Shown one piece after another: positions 1 through 12,251 of a stretch of DNA of 64,000 nucleotides. This DNA is from Daucus carota subsp. sativus (taxonomy: Eukaryota > Streptophyta > Magnoliopsida > Apiales > Apiaceae), in contig NC_030383.2 in NCBI RefSeq assembly GCF_001625215.2, positions 60,564,949 through 60,628,948 on the forward strand, written 5' to 3'. The notes beneath the pieces are model-generated. The model did no database searches and was not told the origin of the DNA. It saw nothing but the letters and a program-made list of their open reading frames with translations. The stretch's first letter is position 1; each line of letters starts with the position of its first letter. The position numbers and the translations under genes were made by a program.

Positions 1-82
1 TTCAAAAATAATACTTTTAACTACCCGATCAAAACATGTGCCAAAAAATCAAACGTCATATATTAAAAAACAGAGGCACTAG
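1..82. mobile_element. Truncated Stowaway-like MITE at window edge
   Basis: The first 82 bases match the right half of the Stowaway MITE at 13316-13550: the same 'actacccggtcaaa' tract, then 'gtgccaaaaa', 'aacgtcatatattaaaaa' and a degraded 'agaggcacta' end in place of 'agagggagta'. The left half lies outside the window. Confidence 0.6.
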
Positions 83-361
83 ATATACTCGCAATCAAAA
101 CCACCCCACCTCACTGCTGTCCTAAAACCAATTCTCAAAAACAACTAAGCAAGCATCTTAGTCTTTATTAATCATGCTTTTCCAATATCAAAACATTATT
201 CAATATCAATGAATTATCAATTACTTCCGCTTTTTCCATGAAATTATGTATTTGTATAATTTTAATTTAAAAATATTTTTATATGACTAATTAATATTTA
301 TTATTTTAATTTAAGTTAAATATATTTACATTTCGTTATATAAAAACTTCACTAAAATTTA

Positions 362-717
362 GAGCCTGTTTGCCAGGGTTTTTAAACCATTTTCGACTAT
401 AAGCTGAAAAAGTCTTTTTGTGTAATAAGTTAGAAGTTGACTTAAAATTAAAAATAAGTTAGAATTGACTTGAGCCAAAAATTAGTTTGAAATATTTTTT
501 TGAGTGACCTAATGTTTTTAAACTTTTTTTTAATTAAAGCTTACACATAAGTTATCACAAAATCACTTTTATTTTTATTATTATATTTTAGTAACTCATA
601 AATAATTAATAAGATAAAATTATCCAAACAGACGTTTTAAACTCCGAACTTATAACATAAGTCATCTTAAGTCATAAGTCATCTTAAGTTATAAGTTATA
701 AACTCCGCCAAACGGGT
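362..717. mobile_element. MITE with GAGCCTGTTTG / CCAAACGGG ends
   Basis: Imperfect terminal inverted repeats (gagcctgtttgcc and gccaaacgggt) bound a segment rich in 'aagttataagtcat' motifs. The 5-bp sequence ATTTA flanks both sides (357-361 and 718-722). A related element is at 51343-51695. There is no coding capacity, and the superfamily is not certain. Confidence 0.55.
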
Positions 718-1015
718 ATTTATCATAATATCACAAATAACCCTAACCTATACAATTAAACACTCCAAATTTACAATTCCTACAAAAATTTAGCTTAAAG
801 ATTATTTTTACTTGGAATGTTGCAGTGAATTTTTGGCAGAATGACTCCTCCTAACTTACACTTTTGCTTCATATTGGTTGTCCAATTTCAACAAAAATAA
901 TCTAATTCTACATTTTGCCAAAATCACACCCTAGCTACCTAAAAAGTTTAACTATATTTTTTTAAAAATTTAATACAAGAAAAGCAGTAAAACAAAATAT
1001 GAAAGCAGAAGCTTT

Positions 1016-1397
1016 GGGGCCGTTTGGCTTAACTTAAAAGAAGTTACTTATTGTTTTTAAGTGATTTCTTGATTAAAAGTGATAAGTAATTTTGTACTTA
1101 TAAGCTGTTTAAGTGTTTGGATAAATTCATTAAAATTCACGACTTATTAGGTATAAAAATTGCAAAAATAATAATAAAATATTATAAACTATCTTTTAGA
1201 ATGATCATACACATCGTTGTGAAGTTAAATTTCGAAAAAAAAATACGTCAAGAAAAAAGCTAGCATTTCTAACTTCCAAAACTCCAGCTTATAAGTCGCC
1301 AGAAGTGCTTATAATTTCTTTACCCAAACACTACGAAATAAATAGAAGTTGACTTATAAGCTAGAAGCTGGGCTTAAAAGCCCAGCCAAACACCCCC
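1016..1397. mobile_element. MITE with GGGGCCGTTTGGC ends
   Basis: The left end ggggccgtttggcttaact and the right end agcccagccaaacaccccc are inverted repeats. The interior carries 'acttataagctgtttaagtg' and its near complement. TTT lies on both sides. It is non-coding and of the common plant CGTTTGG-terminal MITE type. Confidence 0.6.
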
Positions 1398-1516
1398 TTT
1401 ATCTTTGCCAAAATCAAGAAACTAACTAAAGTACAGTATCAAACTTTATCTTTTACATTAATTTACAAAACTTTGTCTTTTTAACTGTACTTGAGTGACG
1501 TTACAGCAGAGCCAGA

Positions 1517-2311
1517 TAGGGCTGAGCACGGGTCTGGAGATTCCCGTACTGTCCCAAATAACTGAACCGAAAGTTCCGAAAAATTGAAATTCCGTTGACT
1601 TTTGACTATATCTGTATTGAACTGTACCGAATTTTAAAATATGGGATGATTCTGGTTTATATATAAGAACTGTACCGAGAATTGTACCAAACTGTATTGA
1701 ACTGTACCGAACCGAATAGATGAAAATTTGATTGATATATAAAAAATATATAATATATATAGAATAATAATAATAATATATATTATATATTATGACATAG
1801 TTTGATATACATATTGTTTTCTTTTTATTTTTGTGTTTAATAACTAATATCAAATTTCACAAATATGATGTAATAGCACAATATTTGTGATTTTAATCAC
1901 TTTTGTGATATAATATATATCATGTAATTGAAATTCATATATCAATGATATAATTATTTATTGACTTTTTAGATATATTGATTAAATATCATTCATCAAT
2001 CATATCACTTTTTTTATTATTTCTTTTGCTTGAACTAGTTTTCTATTTTGCTTCTTTATTTACCAAGTATAACTTGGAATTTTATTGTATAGATTTATCA
2101 CTTTTTTGATATTTACTTTTTTTAATATATTTTATTAAGAGTACCGAATATCTGAAACCGTCCCATCTTGTCCCGAAAATTTGGAACAATACAATACGAA
2201 TATATATAATAATGGTACAATTTTGGTTCTCAACATTTTGAATATCCGAAAATTGAGATGGTTCTGGACATCTCGGGAACCCCGGCATTACCCGTAACGT
2301 ACTCACCCTTA
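1517..2311. mobile_element. hAT-type MITE, TAGGG(C/G)TGAGC family, copy 1
   Basis: This 795-bp non-autonomous element starts tagggctgagc and ends actcaccctta. A perfect 8-bp target duplication GAGCCAGA lies at 1509-1516 and 2312-2319, the duplication length of hAT transposons. The interior has 'tgtaccgaactgtacc'-like repeats rather than the CGGTT repeats of the sister copies. Reading frames inside it are incidental. Confidence 0.85.
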
Positions 2312-2476
2312 GAGCCAGACTGTACTCGCCGGATGCTATTCCCATTCTCAAGCAAACTGCATTATGAAACTTCGTTCCTTCTTCTTTTCGTCTTGATCTA
2401 CTTGGATGGCGCTTGCACCTAAGCGATTGGGTGGCGCCTAAGTAACATGGTTTGGCTTACATAGTATGTTGACTTA

Positions 2477-2871
2477 GAGCAAGTCCAATAGGTTACCTAT
2501 CCTATTACTTATAAATAATATAAAATAATGAGTGCTAGTATGTCTTAGTGATTTAGATAATCTATCTTTAGTGTCAACTCCAATAGTAATCCCTATATTT
2601 GTTCTCCTAAGATTATTTTAATAATAAATTTGAGAGAGAGAAGGGGAAAAGGAGAGAATAGACAAAGAAAGAAGGAGAGAGATGATTATTTTATTCATAA
2701 ATATTATATAGGTAATGGCTAGGGGTTACTTATAAATAGGTAACGGCTAGAAAAATTAAGGTTGTGCTAGTGATTTAGGATAACACTAGGATAGTGTTGG
2801 AGTGCATTTTTTTGACACATTACCTAAATGTGAGTTTAGGATATCATATAAGTAACCTATTGGACTTGCTC
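2477..2871. mobile_element. Tourist-like (PIF/Harbinger) MITE
   Basis: Terminal inverted repeats gagcaagtccaataggtta and taacctattggacttgctc are flanked by TTA on both sides (2474-2476, 2872-2874), the PIF/Harbinger target signature. Size is 395 bp. Relatives in this window are at 47410-47792, 50910-51284 and 58632-59014. Confidence 0.85.
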
Positions 2872-2874
2872 TTA

Positions 2875-3888
2875 ATAACTAGACCATTGCTTATATTCAT
2901 GAGAATATATCATTATGTTCTTGATGTGGTATAAAGGTGGTCTAAAGAAAATAAGATTTAAACTGATGACGGGACGGCGTCATGGACGTTAGCGAGGAGC
3001 TCCAGGATGCTAGCAAGACGCTGCTGGCTTATATTCTACTTAGAAAGATAAGGTAAGAAAGGCGCTAGCAAGGCGTCTGGGGATTCACAAGAGATGTATG
3101 GCCAAAATCAACAAGTTTTTGTTAAACATTGTATCGACTCTTATTATATATTCTTATCCTTACTCTTTTCTTTTAACGATATGTGTTGGGAGTTTTTCAA
3201 TTCAATATAGAAGTTGTATTATACCACATTGAAAAGACAATGAACCCATTTCAACTTGTTGCTTGGATTGGACAATTCTATTTGTCCCATATCAAGGAGG
3301 TTTTGAAAGAGCTCTCCTCTCAAGTTTATATAATGTTAATAGACTTTATTCGTTTAGAATATTAAAGAAAACTCACTCCTTCCCATAATTAAATATTTGT
3401 ATTTCTATCAAGGAAAAACAACATACATTTCTCTAAAATAAATATATCAAAATAATACTCATCAAATACATAAAAATTATGTATTATCCAAATAAAATGA
3501 ATTCAGGATATTACAGCAAGTCACTAAATATAAAATGACAGTATGTCCCTCACACCTTCAGTGACATGAGATCACTAATATTATATTTAATTTATCTCGG
3601 CCAATTAAGAACATATATCTCGGCCAAGAACATACAACATCAACAACGCCAGTAAATTTCATCCGGGACATGAAATCATTATAGTGTGTCCAATAAAATA
3701 TATTTATCGTATTATTTTTATTTTGAAAAAAAATCATAATATTTATAAAAATTGTAATTTCATGATAATAAATTTAATCTTTTCAATCTAGATAATTATT
3801 TTGTTTAACTTAAAAACTCACCACTTATAAGTAATAGTATAATTTAAAATATTTTATCATCATCCAAACATATTTTGAAAAAATAATT
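2875..3888. other. Gene-free AT-rich stretch
   Basis: No credible gene is seen. A short region near 2965-3090 is relatively GC-rich with repeated 'gctagcaaggcg'-like words and is probably degraded repeat DNA. The 60-codon frame at 3183-3365 has no recognisable motif and is probably chance. Confidence 0.5.
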
Positions 3889-4076
3889 TTACTTACAAAT
3901 AACTAAAATATTGGTCAAACCACTAGTTGACTGTTAAAATTTCAAACGAAAAAAAATTATTTTTTTTCTGAAATTTTTGTAATATCATCAAAATATATAA
4001 ATCTTGATATCAATACGGTTAGTTCATCGAGAAATATTTTTAAAAAATTGAAACAACAGTACATGATAAAATACTA

Positions 4077-4312
4077 CTCCCTCCGTTTTTGAATATCTGT
4101 CTTTTGACTTTTTAGCACACATTTTAAGGTGTTTTGACAACATAGTTAGAAATGTTATTTTCAAGTATTTTTTTTTTGTAAATAAAAGTATTGATATAAT
4201 ATTTTTATTCAGAAAAAGAAAATTTTAAAAATAATAATTTTAACTATATAGTCAAAACACTTTAACATGCGTGCCAAAAAGTCAAAAGGCAGATATTTAA
4301 GAACGGATGGAG
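4077..4312. mobile_element. Stowaway MITE
   Basis: It begins ctccctccgtttttgaatat, ends gaacggatggag, and is flanked by TA on both sides (Tc1/mariner signature). The interior halves are complementary ('tcttttgactttttagcac' against 'gtgccaaaaagtcaaaaggc'). It is inserted in a unit of the ~176-bp tandem repeat. Confidence 0.85.
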
Positions 4313-4977
4313 TATTTAGAAGTACTAGTCAAATCACTAGTTGACTATTAAATTCTCAAGTTGACTATTAAATTTTCAATCAAAACAATGTTATTTTTTT
4401 CTGAAATTTTTGTAATATCATCAAAATATATAGATCTTGACATCCATACGGTTGGATCATCGAGAAATATTTTCAAAACAATTGAAATACCAATACATCA
4501 TATAACACTAGTTATAAGTACTAGTCAAACCATTGTCTGATTGTTAAAATCTCAAACGAATCAAAGCTATTTTTCTAACATTTTCATAATATCGCTAAAA
4601 TATATAGATATTAACATCCATATGGTTGGATCATTCAGAAATATCTTTAAAAAAATTGAAACACTAATACATGATAAAATACTTCTTAGAAGTACCAGCC
4701 AAACCACTAGTTAACTGTAAAATCTCAAACGAAACAAATTTATTTATTTCTGAAATTTTTGTAATATTATCAAAATATATAGATCATGACATCCATACGG
4801 TTGGATCATCGAGAAATATTTTAAAAATAAGTCAAATAGCGATACATTAGAAAACACTAGTTAGATTATTAGTCAAACGACTATTTGACTATTAAAATCT
4901 CAAACGAATTACAAAGTTATTTTTTTCTTGAAATTTTTGTAACATCACTAAAATATATAGATCTTAACATCCATATG

Positions 4978-5816
4978 TAGGGGTGAGCAAAACCGAATCG
5001 AAACCGTAAAACCGAACCGAATAATAAAATTTCGGTTCGGTTCGGTTCCATTTTTTCAAGAATTTCGGTTAATTTGGTTTTTCGGTTTGAACCGAAAATA
5101 ATTTCGATTTGGTTCGGATTTTGATATAATATTTCGGTTCAAAGCGAAATAACCGAACTTTTTATTACATATAATATAAATATATTTTATGTATATTATT
5201 CCTACTGTATTTTTCCTTGCATTCCCTTTCTCTCTAACACTTTCCCTCCATTCTTTCCCAGAACCCCATCAAGCACAATCTCCACTCTCGCCTCAACCCA
5301 TATTCACCCATCTTTCAAAAAGCCTCAAAAAAATTACACTACCCCATAATCAAACCATTCAAGACCCATCAATCTCTCAAGAAGCCACATCAGAAATCGA
5401 AGCGAAACACCTGCACCCCCAAGAACTAGAAAGTTACCTACTTTCTGAAATTGGAGCATAAATCAAGAAGGCAATGAAAGAAACTAAGAAAGAGATGAGA
5501 GTAAACTAGAAAGTGATGATTTATTCAAAGGGATGGGTGAAGAGATTAGAGAGATAGAATGGTCTGCTTTTAGTAAAGTGGTGAATACTGCTCATATTGT
5601 GGTGGGTGTTATCGCAAAGAGGTTTTCAAAGATTTTTGGATGAAATCAATGAATGTGATTAAAAATTTCGGTTTTTTTTAATGAAACCGAAACCGAACCA
5701 AAATAATTCGATTGGTTCGGTTCGGTTGAAAATAATAATTCGGTTCGGTTTCAGAAAAAAGTCTGGTTCGGTTTTCGATTTTTTCGGTAACCGAACCGAC
5801 ATAATGCTCAGCCCTA
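4978..5816. mobile_element. hAT-type MITE, copy 2 (CGGTT-rich)
   Basis: This 839-bp element starts taggggtgagc and ends atgctcagcccta, with a perfect 8-bp target duplication TCCATATG (4970-4977 and 5817-5824). The subterminal regions are dense in CGGTT/AACCG repeats, probably transposase-binding-like subterminal motifs. The Pro-rich 90-codon frame at 5189-5461 has no recognised domain. The insertion splits a unit of the tandem repeat. Confidence 0.9.
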
Positions 5817-5837
5817 TCCATATGGTTGGATCATTCA

Positions 5838-6439
5838 GGGCCGGCTCTACTATAAAGCAAACTAAGCAGTGGCTTAGGGCCCTCAACATAAAATGACCCC
5901 AAAATTTTTAAAGCCTTTTTATATATATGTATACACAAAAATTAGTATTTGTTTTATACAAAAACTTTTTAAAAACAAAATTTTATCAAAAAATTTTATT
6001 TTTTAATATATTTAATTAATATAAATAAAATTGATTCATAATTTAAAAATGAGCATAATTCAATTATTTATCATCTTTTTGAAAGATATTTGAAATATAA
6101 ATTATTTATATTATTTTATTATAAATAATATTTATCATATCTATATACTTATTTGTTCAAAAAAATAAAATATATATCACGAATAATTGTGATGAAAAAT
6201 ATTATTACATTTATTAACATGTATCATGTATTAAATATATAGAATCAAATACAAAAAATAATAACAAATCTAAACGAAGTCTAAAAGACGAGTATGAGTC
6301 ATAAATAACTTGCCTAGGTAAGAGTCTTTTTATTAATAAATCTATATAATATTTAAAAAAAAATATATATATATATATAAATAAGGGTCTCATTTTTAAG
6401 TTTTACTTAAGGCTCCAAATTTAGTTAAGCCGGCCCTCA
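5838..6439. mobile_element. Non-autonomous DNA transposon with GGGCCGGC termini
   Basis: The left end gggccggctctactataaag and the right end tttagttaagccggccctca are inverted repeats. The direct repeat GATCATTCA (5829-5837 and 6440-6448) flanks a 602-bp AT-rich non-coding body. An 8-9 bp duplication fits hAT or Mutator-like elements. Removing it restores the tandem repeat. Confidence 0.8.
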
Positions 6440-6925
6440 GATCATTCAAAAAATATTTTCAAAAAAATTGAAAAATCAATACATGATAAAATACTATTTT
6501 GAAGTACTCGTCGAACCGCTAGTTGACTATAAAAATCTCAAACAAAACAAAGTCATTTTTTTCTGAAAATTTTATAATATCATCAAAAATTATAGATCTT
6601 GACATCCATACGGTTGGATTATCGAGAAATAATTTTTAAGAAGCTATAATAGCAATACATCATAAAACACTAGTTAGAATTATTAGTCAAACAAATAGTT
6701 TACTGTGAAAATCTCAAAACAAATAAATTTATATTCTTATAAAATTGTTAGTAATATCACTAAAATATATACATCTTGACATCCATAAGGTTAGGACATC
6801 GAGAAATATCTTAAAAAAAATAATAAAACAACAATACTTGATAAAGTATTTCAATAATGTGTGGGTCACCAGATGTTACTGACATAGCGCGTGTTTGGAA
6901 GAAAGAAGTAACCACTTCTTTTAAG

Positions 6926-9900
6926 TAGGGCTGAGCATTCGGTCGGTTCGGTTCAAAACCGAACAGAACCGAAAACCGAATTGGGCTTTTTTCTGAAACC
7001 GAACCGAACCGAATTATTATTCTGGACCGAACCAAACCGACCGAATTATTTCGGTTCGGTTTCGGTTTAAAAAACCCGAAATTTATCACCTTCCACTATT
7101 CTGGCTGATTTGAGAATACCAGACGTCTCAAAACTTGAAAGCAAAACTTATCCCCGGATGAAGATCTATACTCTATACAACCTTCCCCACTCAAGATCTG
7201 TTAGGTCCCGATAGATGGTTTAATTAAGCTAGAAGGGGGGGAGGGGGTTGAATAGCTTAATCACCAATTAAAAATATTTATTTCGTTTTAAAAAGTTTTC
7301 ACCCCTTCTTTAGATCTTGTATCGAGAGTATTGGCAGTTACGTGCGGAAGTGTAAGAAAAGAAAAGGAAAATATCACACGAGCGATTTTATCCTGGTTCG
7401 TGGTGGCTAACTCAACCCTTGGAGTCCACTCACCCCTAGTCCAGTCCCCGAGCTCCTCCCCGGACTCGAGATTTTCTCTACTATAAAGAAACTCCTTTAC
7501 AGTAGGCGGAGAAGCCTTTACAAATATATATCTTGGAGCGTAACTCTTTGTCACCTCCTCACTATAAATGTAACCTTACAAGACTCGTCTTGGAGCGTAA
7601 CTACCCGTTACCTCCTCAAAGTCGTTGTACCTAAAAGTGGTCTTTGTACTTCCAAACCTTTTGCCGGTCTTGGATCTTAGGTATTAGGTCTTGGGTCTTT
7701 CCTCTTCTTCACGGTGCGATGACTATTAACTCCCCGTCAATACGTCAAGGACTTGGGTCTTAGAACGAAGATCACCTCACTTCACTTCACCTCACTGCAA
7801 AAGTTAGAATACAATATCCACAAACAAATATATCCTTGTTTTATAAAAGTTTTGGTTCCGCAAGTTTTAGTCCGATTTTAACCACGTTGAAATTAGTCGA
7901 TTATAACGTTTTAGTCGGTGGTTAAGTCGTTGGTTCAATTTTAACAAATTATATCGCGCGGAGAAATATAAGTTGTTGATTTTAATAAAATCGAGTGATG
8001 AGTGAGTTTTGAAAAGACGGAGTCGAAGTCGAGCACAAGTTATATCACACACACTCACACGTACGTAATTGAACCAAGTAGCTTGTTCGGTTAGTACCCC
8101 ACGATAGCGAAAAGGCCCAAACGGGGTTTTTCACCGAAACAAGTAAAATCACACCCAACACACACGTTCGGAAAATAAACACGTAAACCACGTATCTTAT
8201 CTTAATGATATCCCCACCAAGCACTAGGCTGAAAAATGGGTGTTTCACTAAAACAAGAAGGGTATGGGAGTGATGGGAATGGGAGCACAAATATGAGTTA
8301 GTGAGCAAGTAAAGTTAGTGCACAATATTCCCGATAATAACGAGTGGCCAACTCGAGTATTTTGAAATCAAGAGAGCTTAAGATGACGAGAAATTTAGTT
8401 TAAAAGCCCTTTGAAAATGGTCGGTTAAGACACGAATAAATGAAGCTAAAAGTAACCACTTACACGAAAGTTCGCCGGAAAAATTCGTCGGAGGTTCGAT
8501 ACGATTTTAAGCACACGAACGAATTTGAGCAGCCCTTCGGGAGGTTGAAAAGAGTGGTTTATGAAAATGTTAAGATGAACGAAGCTTGGTTGGGTGGAAC
8601 GAAGCTTCGGGGTTTAAAACCTTGTATATATCGGAATATATGAAGAATCGAAGGTTTTAAAGATGAAGTAGAAGAAGTGGGCACTTGAATAAACTTTGGG
8701 AGAGTGTTTCTTCTCTAAAATCTCAGCAAGTATTTGGCTATTAGCTTGAAAAAAATGAATGGGGGGAGGGTAGTATTTATAGGCCAAAATGGGTGGGTTA
8801 AATGTAAGAAAAGTAGAAGTAAAAATGCAAATGGTAATTAATCAAACATGGTCACCACTCAACTTTGTCCCCTTGTCCCCCACACTCAAAAAGGTGATTT
8901 GACCAGCATCTTGGACCAAAAAATCTGTGCAATTAATGCACTAAAAGACAGACACGCTTTATGAGATAACGAATAAATCCGTTACATTAAAAACGCGATA
9001 TTTGAAATATGCGAAATAAATTCCGCAAAAAATATGATAAATCTTAGAATATTAGAAAATAATATTCTGGAAATATTGGTAATTTTTTGTCAACCCTAAC
9101 TAGGTCAAACGTTCAGCCAGCGAACGGGTCAGTAGTCAGAAAATGCTCCGAAATGAAAGTTCTCGGAAAATTACGAAAATTTAACCATGCACTAAGAATA
9201 ATATTTAATTGGCTAATCTCCAGTTTCAAGTCATTTGGACAAGTGGAAGTATTTTATTTGAATTTAAAATGATAAATCAGATTTTCGGGTTCCGAATAAA
9301 ATACGATAATTCTTTTAAAATTATCGACGAGGGATTTTGGCCAAACTTAAAACTTGAATAAATACTTAAAATATATTCCCATAAAGATAAAATACTTTTG
9401 AGGGTCGGGAATAATTTTAAGGTATTTAAACCGATTTTCTAGTATAAAAGCCGTTTTACAAAAAACCGAAACAATTCGTCTTTTGAAAAACCGAGAGGGA
9501 TAATTGACGAATGTTTTGATACCAAAATACTTAGAAAAATATTGTTCATGATAAATCATGAATTTGATATGTTGAAAGAGCTTTCTAAGTATTGCGAATA
9601 TTTTTCTCCGAAAAATACTAAATTTGAGAGACCGGGAGAAAATATTCCAGATGAGGTATAAAAAGAGATTAATATTTTTAGAGACAAATATTAATATGAA
9701 GAGAATAAATCCTTACTTGGATAAAATAAATCTTGAGGAATGAAGGATTTAATAATTTTGAAAGATTTAAAATAATTTATTCCGAGAGATAGTAAAATGT
9801 TTAAATATGGAATAAATTACTTCAAATATACATTTTGTAAATAATGTAACATGAGTATTCTAAGGAATATCAAATCTTGATAATCCTTTTTCGAGCTTCA

Positions 9901-10605
9901 TGTAATTTAATGTTGCAGTAGCAAGAAAGAGGTAATCGTAGACTCACGAAACGCCTCGGCGCCACTATTGCATAATCAGAAAATTTCCTTTAAAATAAAT
10001 GTATTTTGATACGAAGGAATATTTAGAGATTAAAATTACTTGCCAAAAATAACTTTCCACTTTTAATTAATCAAATAAATTAATGACCTATTAGGGAGGA
10101 TTACTAAGTGAATTTAATTTTAATGTTTGTCACAAATACCGAAACAAATATATAAATAAATATATATCGAAAATATCCTTTCAAGATCCATTCAAACCAT
10201 CATACAATATAACAGATATTCTGAATAGATAGAACCTGCATAGTTAAACTAGATTCTGAATAGATTAGTGTTATCGATTACTCTATTAGAGACTTCAGTG
10301 TTGCTGGAGAATGAATCGAAGAGCCGCGGCCGAGCTTGCCATATTTGTGTTGGTCAAGTAAGGACGTAAGGTTAGGACATTAGATATTTGGATTCAATGG
10401 CTATCTGCACTGTATACATAATATATTTGTTTTATGTTTATAAAAACTTTGATTATTTCGGTTTAAACCGAAATGTTATATCAAAAACCAAATCAAACCG
10501 AAAAACCGAATTAACCGAAATTTTAGAAAAAATGAAACCAAACCGAACCGAAATTATACGGTTCGGTTCGGTTTTTCGGGTTCGGTTCGGTTTTGCTCAC
10601 CCCTA
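6926..10605. mobile_element. hAT-type MITE, copy 3, split by an LTR insertion
   Basis: It starts tagggctgagcattcgg and ends ttttgctcacccccta-like (10590-10605), with a perfect 8-bp target duplication CTTTTAAG at 6918-6925 and 10606-10613. CGGTT-rich subterminal blocks lie at 6940-7080 and 10455-10600. Removing the interior LTR (7199-10183 plus one target copy) leaves 690 bp, close to the 794-839 bp sister copies. Confidence 0.87.
7199..10183. mobile_element. Putative solo LTR (~3 kb) of an LTR retrotransposon
   Basis: The segment begins TGTTAGGTCCCGATAGATGG, ends CTTTCA, and is flanked by the 5-bp direct repeat AGATC (7194-7198 and 10184-10188), as expected of TG...CA retroviral-type LTR integration. 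There is no gag or pol similarity and no second copy of the terminal sequence, so a solo LTR is the simplest reading. The lineage is not determined. The G-run at 7233-7250 and 'cttggagcgtaac' (7533, 7590) are internal features. Frames inside it show no known domain. Confidence 0.62.
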
Positions 10606-10613
10606 CTTTTAAG

Positions 10614-11185
10614 GATAAGTGTGCTTCTGGAATCTGAGGTTGGTTTGGCTAAAAAAGCCGGAGCGCTTTTTTCTCAATTCCAAAGTCGGAACTCGGAAGT
10701 GAGAAGCTTCGTTTCTTTACTTCTCTTTCGCGCTTCTCACTTTTTTTTTGTCAGAAACAGAACTAAGCAGTCCGCACTCTCTCTTGTGGCTGTCTTCCTC
10801 CCCTTATCCGGCCTCACTACATTATTTTAAATTCTGAAATAAATGGAAAAAAATACTTTTCAATTTAATTTAACTTGTTACCAAATTATTTTAATTATTT
10901 TGTATTTCAATTATTTTGTGTCAAAGTTTAATTATTTTGTATCAAGTTTTATTACTTTTAAAATATATTTCAATTATTTTGTATTTTCATTTGTAACCAA
11001 GTTTTATTTATTATCAATAACAAAAATTTAAAAAAATATATTTTATAATACCAAACACTCCACAAACTTATAAGTTAAAGTTACCAAACACTTTAACAAC
11101 TTAAAAATTTTACTTCTACTTCTCACTTCTACTCCACTTTTTTAGTTTAAGCAAGTCACCTCTTTTAAGCTTGTCCAAACGGCCC
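10614..11185. mobile_element. Distal part of the CGTTTGG-terminal MITE
   Basis: This is the continuation of the MITE starting at 6887, after the hAT copy-3 insertion. It carries 'cttctcacttttttttt' and 'ttattttgtatttcaattat' motifs and the terminal ttgtccaaacggccc. The short frames (10621-10830, 10843-11031) have no recognisable domains. Confidence 0.55.
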
Positions 11186-11211
11186 ATAAAAACACTAATT
11201 TCACCTTCACC

Positions 11212-12005
11212 TAGGGCTGAGCAAAACCGAACCGAACCGGAATAACCGAACCGAACCGTCAAAATTCGGTTCGGTTCGGTTTGGAATTTTTTAAAATTTC
11301 GGTTAGTTCGGTTTTCGGTTTTAACCGAACTAAAAGTTCGGTTCGGTCCGGTCCGGTTTCTGAAAATCAAAAGTTCGGTTTAACCGAAATAACCGTAATT
11401 TTTTATATATATATTTTTAAATTATATTTATATTTTGATACAATTATATTTATACATCGGAGTATAGTTTCTGATTTCACTGCGTGGGGGTCTAATCTTA
11501 ACCTGGGGTAGGCACTAAACAGCAATAAGCGTACACATGGTTTTGGACTAGATCTTCATCTGCTTCTCCCACCCTATCTCCTGCTCCTGCCTTAACTCCT
11601 AAACTCATCCCCTATTTACCACCTCTATCAAATCCAACTCCCCCCTTCAAAATTTCGCCCCAAATCCAAACCCACTAGAACCCCCTTCCTTCTGCGAGCC
11701 ATGATCGAGAAAGAAATCCCCCAAACTCACCGATCCGACACTTTCCTCAGAGATTATGACGCCTCCTCATAGTATTCTTTTTTTTAAGTATTCTTTTTAT
11801 TTGTGTTTTAAGATTCTTTTTTTTAATATATAAAGTTCGGTTTTAACCGAACCGAACCGAAAATACTTCGGTTTTTTCGGTTCGATTCGGTTCGATTTGA
11901 AAGGGAAGTATGGTTCGGTTCGGTTTTCAAAAATATGAAAGTTCGGTTTTCGGTTATTTCGGTTCGGTTCGGTTTTCCACCGAACCGACCGTTTGCTCAC
12001 CCCTA
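11212..12005. mobile_element. hAT-type MITE, copy 4, in P0 exon 2
   Basis: This 794-bp element runs from tagggctgagcaaaaccg to ggtttgctcaccccta-like (11990-12005). The perfect 8-bp target duplication CCTTCACC (11204-11211, 12006-12013) is itself DC1 exon-2 sequence (present in the intact copies as 'ttcaccttcacctt'), so the insertion point in the ancestral gene is known to the base. Subterminal blocks are CGGTT-rich. Confidence 0.92.
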
Positions 12006-12251
12006 CCTTCACCTTCAATGTTGACTTGGGACTTGCAACACTGAGTCACAATGAGATCAAATATTGATTCCTGGTTTGGCAGAGGAAACAGTACCATATC
12101 AGGTTCATTGTCGATGTCATCCGCTTCATTCTCGCTTCTGAAAACTAGAAACTAAAATAAATTCAGAGATGATGACACATGAGCTCATGACAGGTTAGAG
12201 AAGAAATGATGTGAATAACAAAGTAAAAACAATTAAAAGATCAGTTTTTTT

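Larger units (their letters stand above)
3889..6847. repeat. ~176-bp tandem repeat array interrupted by three transposons
   Basis: The motif 'catccatacggttggatcat' followed by 'cgagaaatatttt' recurs at 4441, 4615, 4790, 4968, 6603 and 6780, with a divergent copy near 4009. Each unit also has 'tagtcaaaccactagttgac' and 'gaaatttttgtaatatcatc'. Direct spacings are 174, 175 and 178 bp. The 4968-6603 gap becomes 177 bp once the two insertions there (4978-5816 and 5838-6439, each with one target-site copy) are removed. The array abuts the broken 3' side of DC1 relic P0. Confidence 0.85.
6887..11185. mobile_element. CGTTTGG-terminal MITE inside P0 exon 2, itself invaded
   Basis: The left end gcgcgtgtttggaagaaaga and the right end gcttgtccaaacggccc are imperfect inverted repeats. 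CATA occurs on both sides (6883-6886, 11185-11188). Exon 2 reads 'gttactgacata' before and 'aaaacactaatttcacc' after, as in the intact genes. Without the inner hAT element the body is about 610 bp. Superfamily not assigned. Confidence 0.65.

Noticed and set aside
1458..1853. 131-codon minus-strand frame with Tyr/Ile-rich start
   Set aside because: It overlaps hAT MITE copy 1 and its AT-rich interior. Low complexity, no motif.
5189..5461. 90-codon Pro/Ser-rich frame with a hydrophobic start
   Set aside because: It lies wholly inside a hAT MITE (4978-5816) and has no recognisable domain.
7288..8308. Several 60-90 codon frames
   Set aside because: They are inside the putative solo LTR. No gag/pol similarity.
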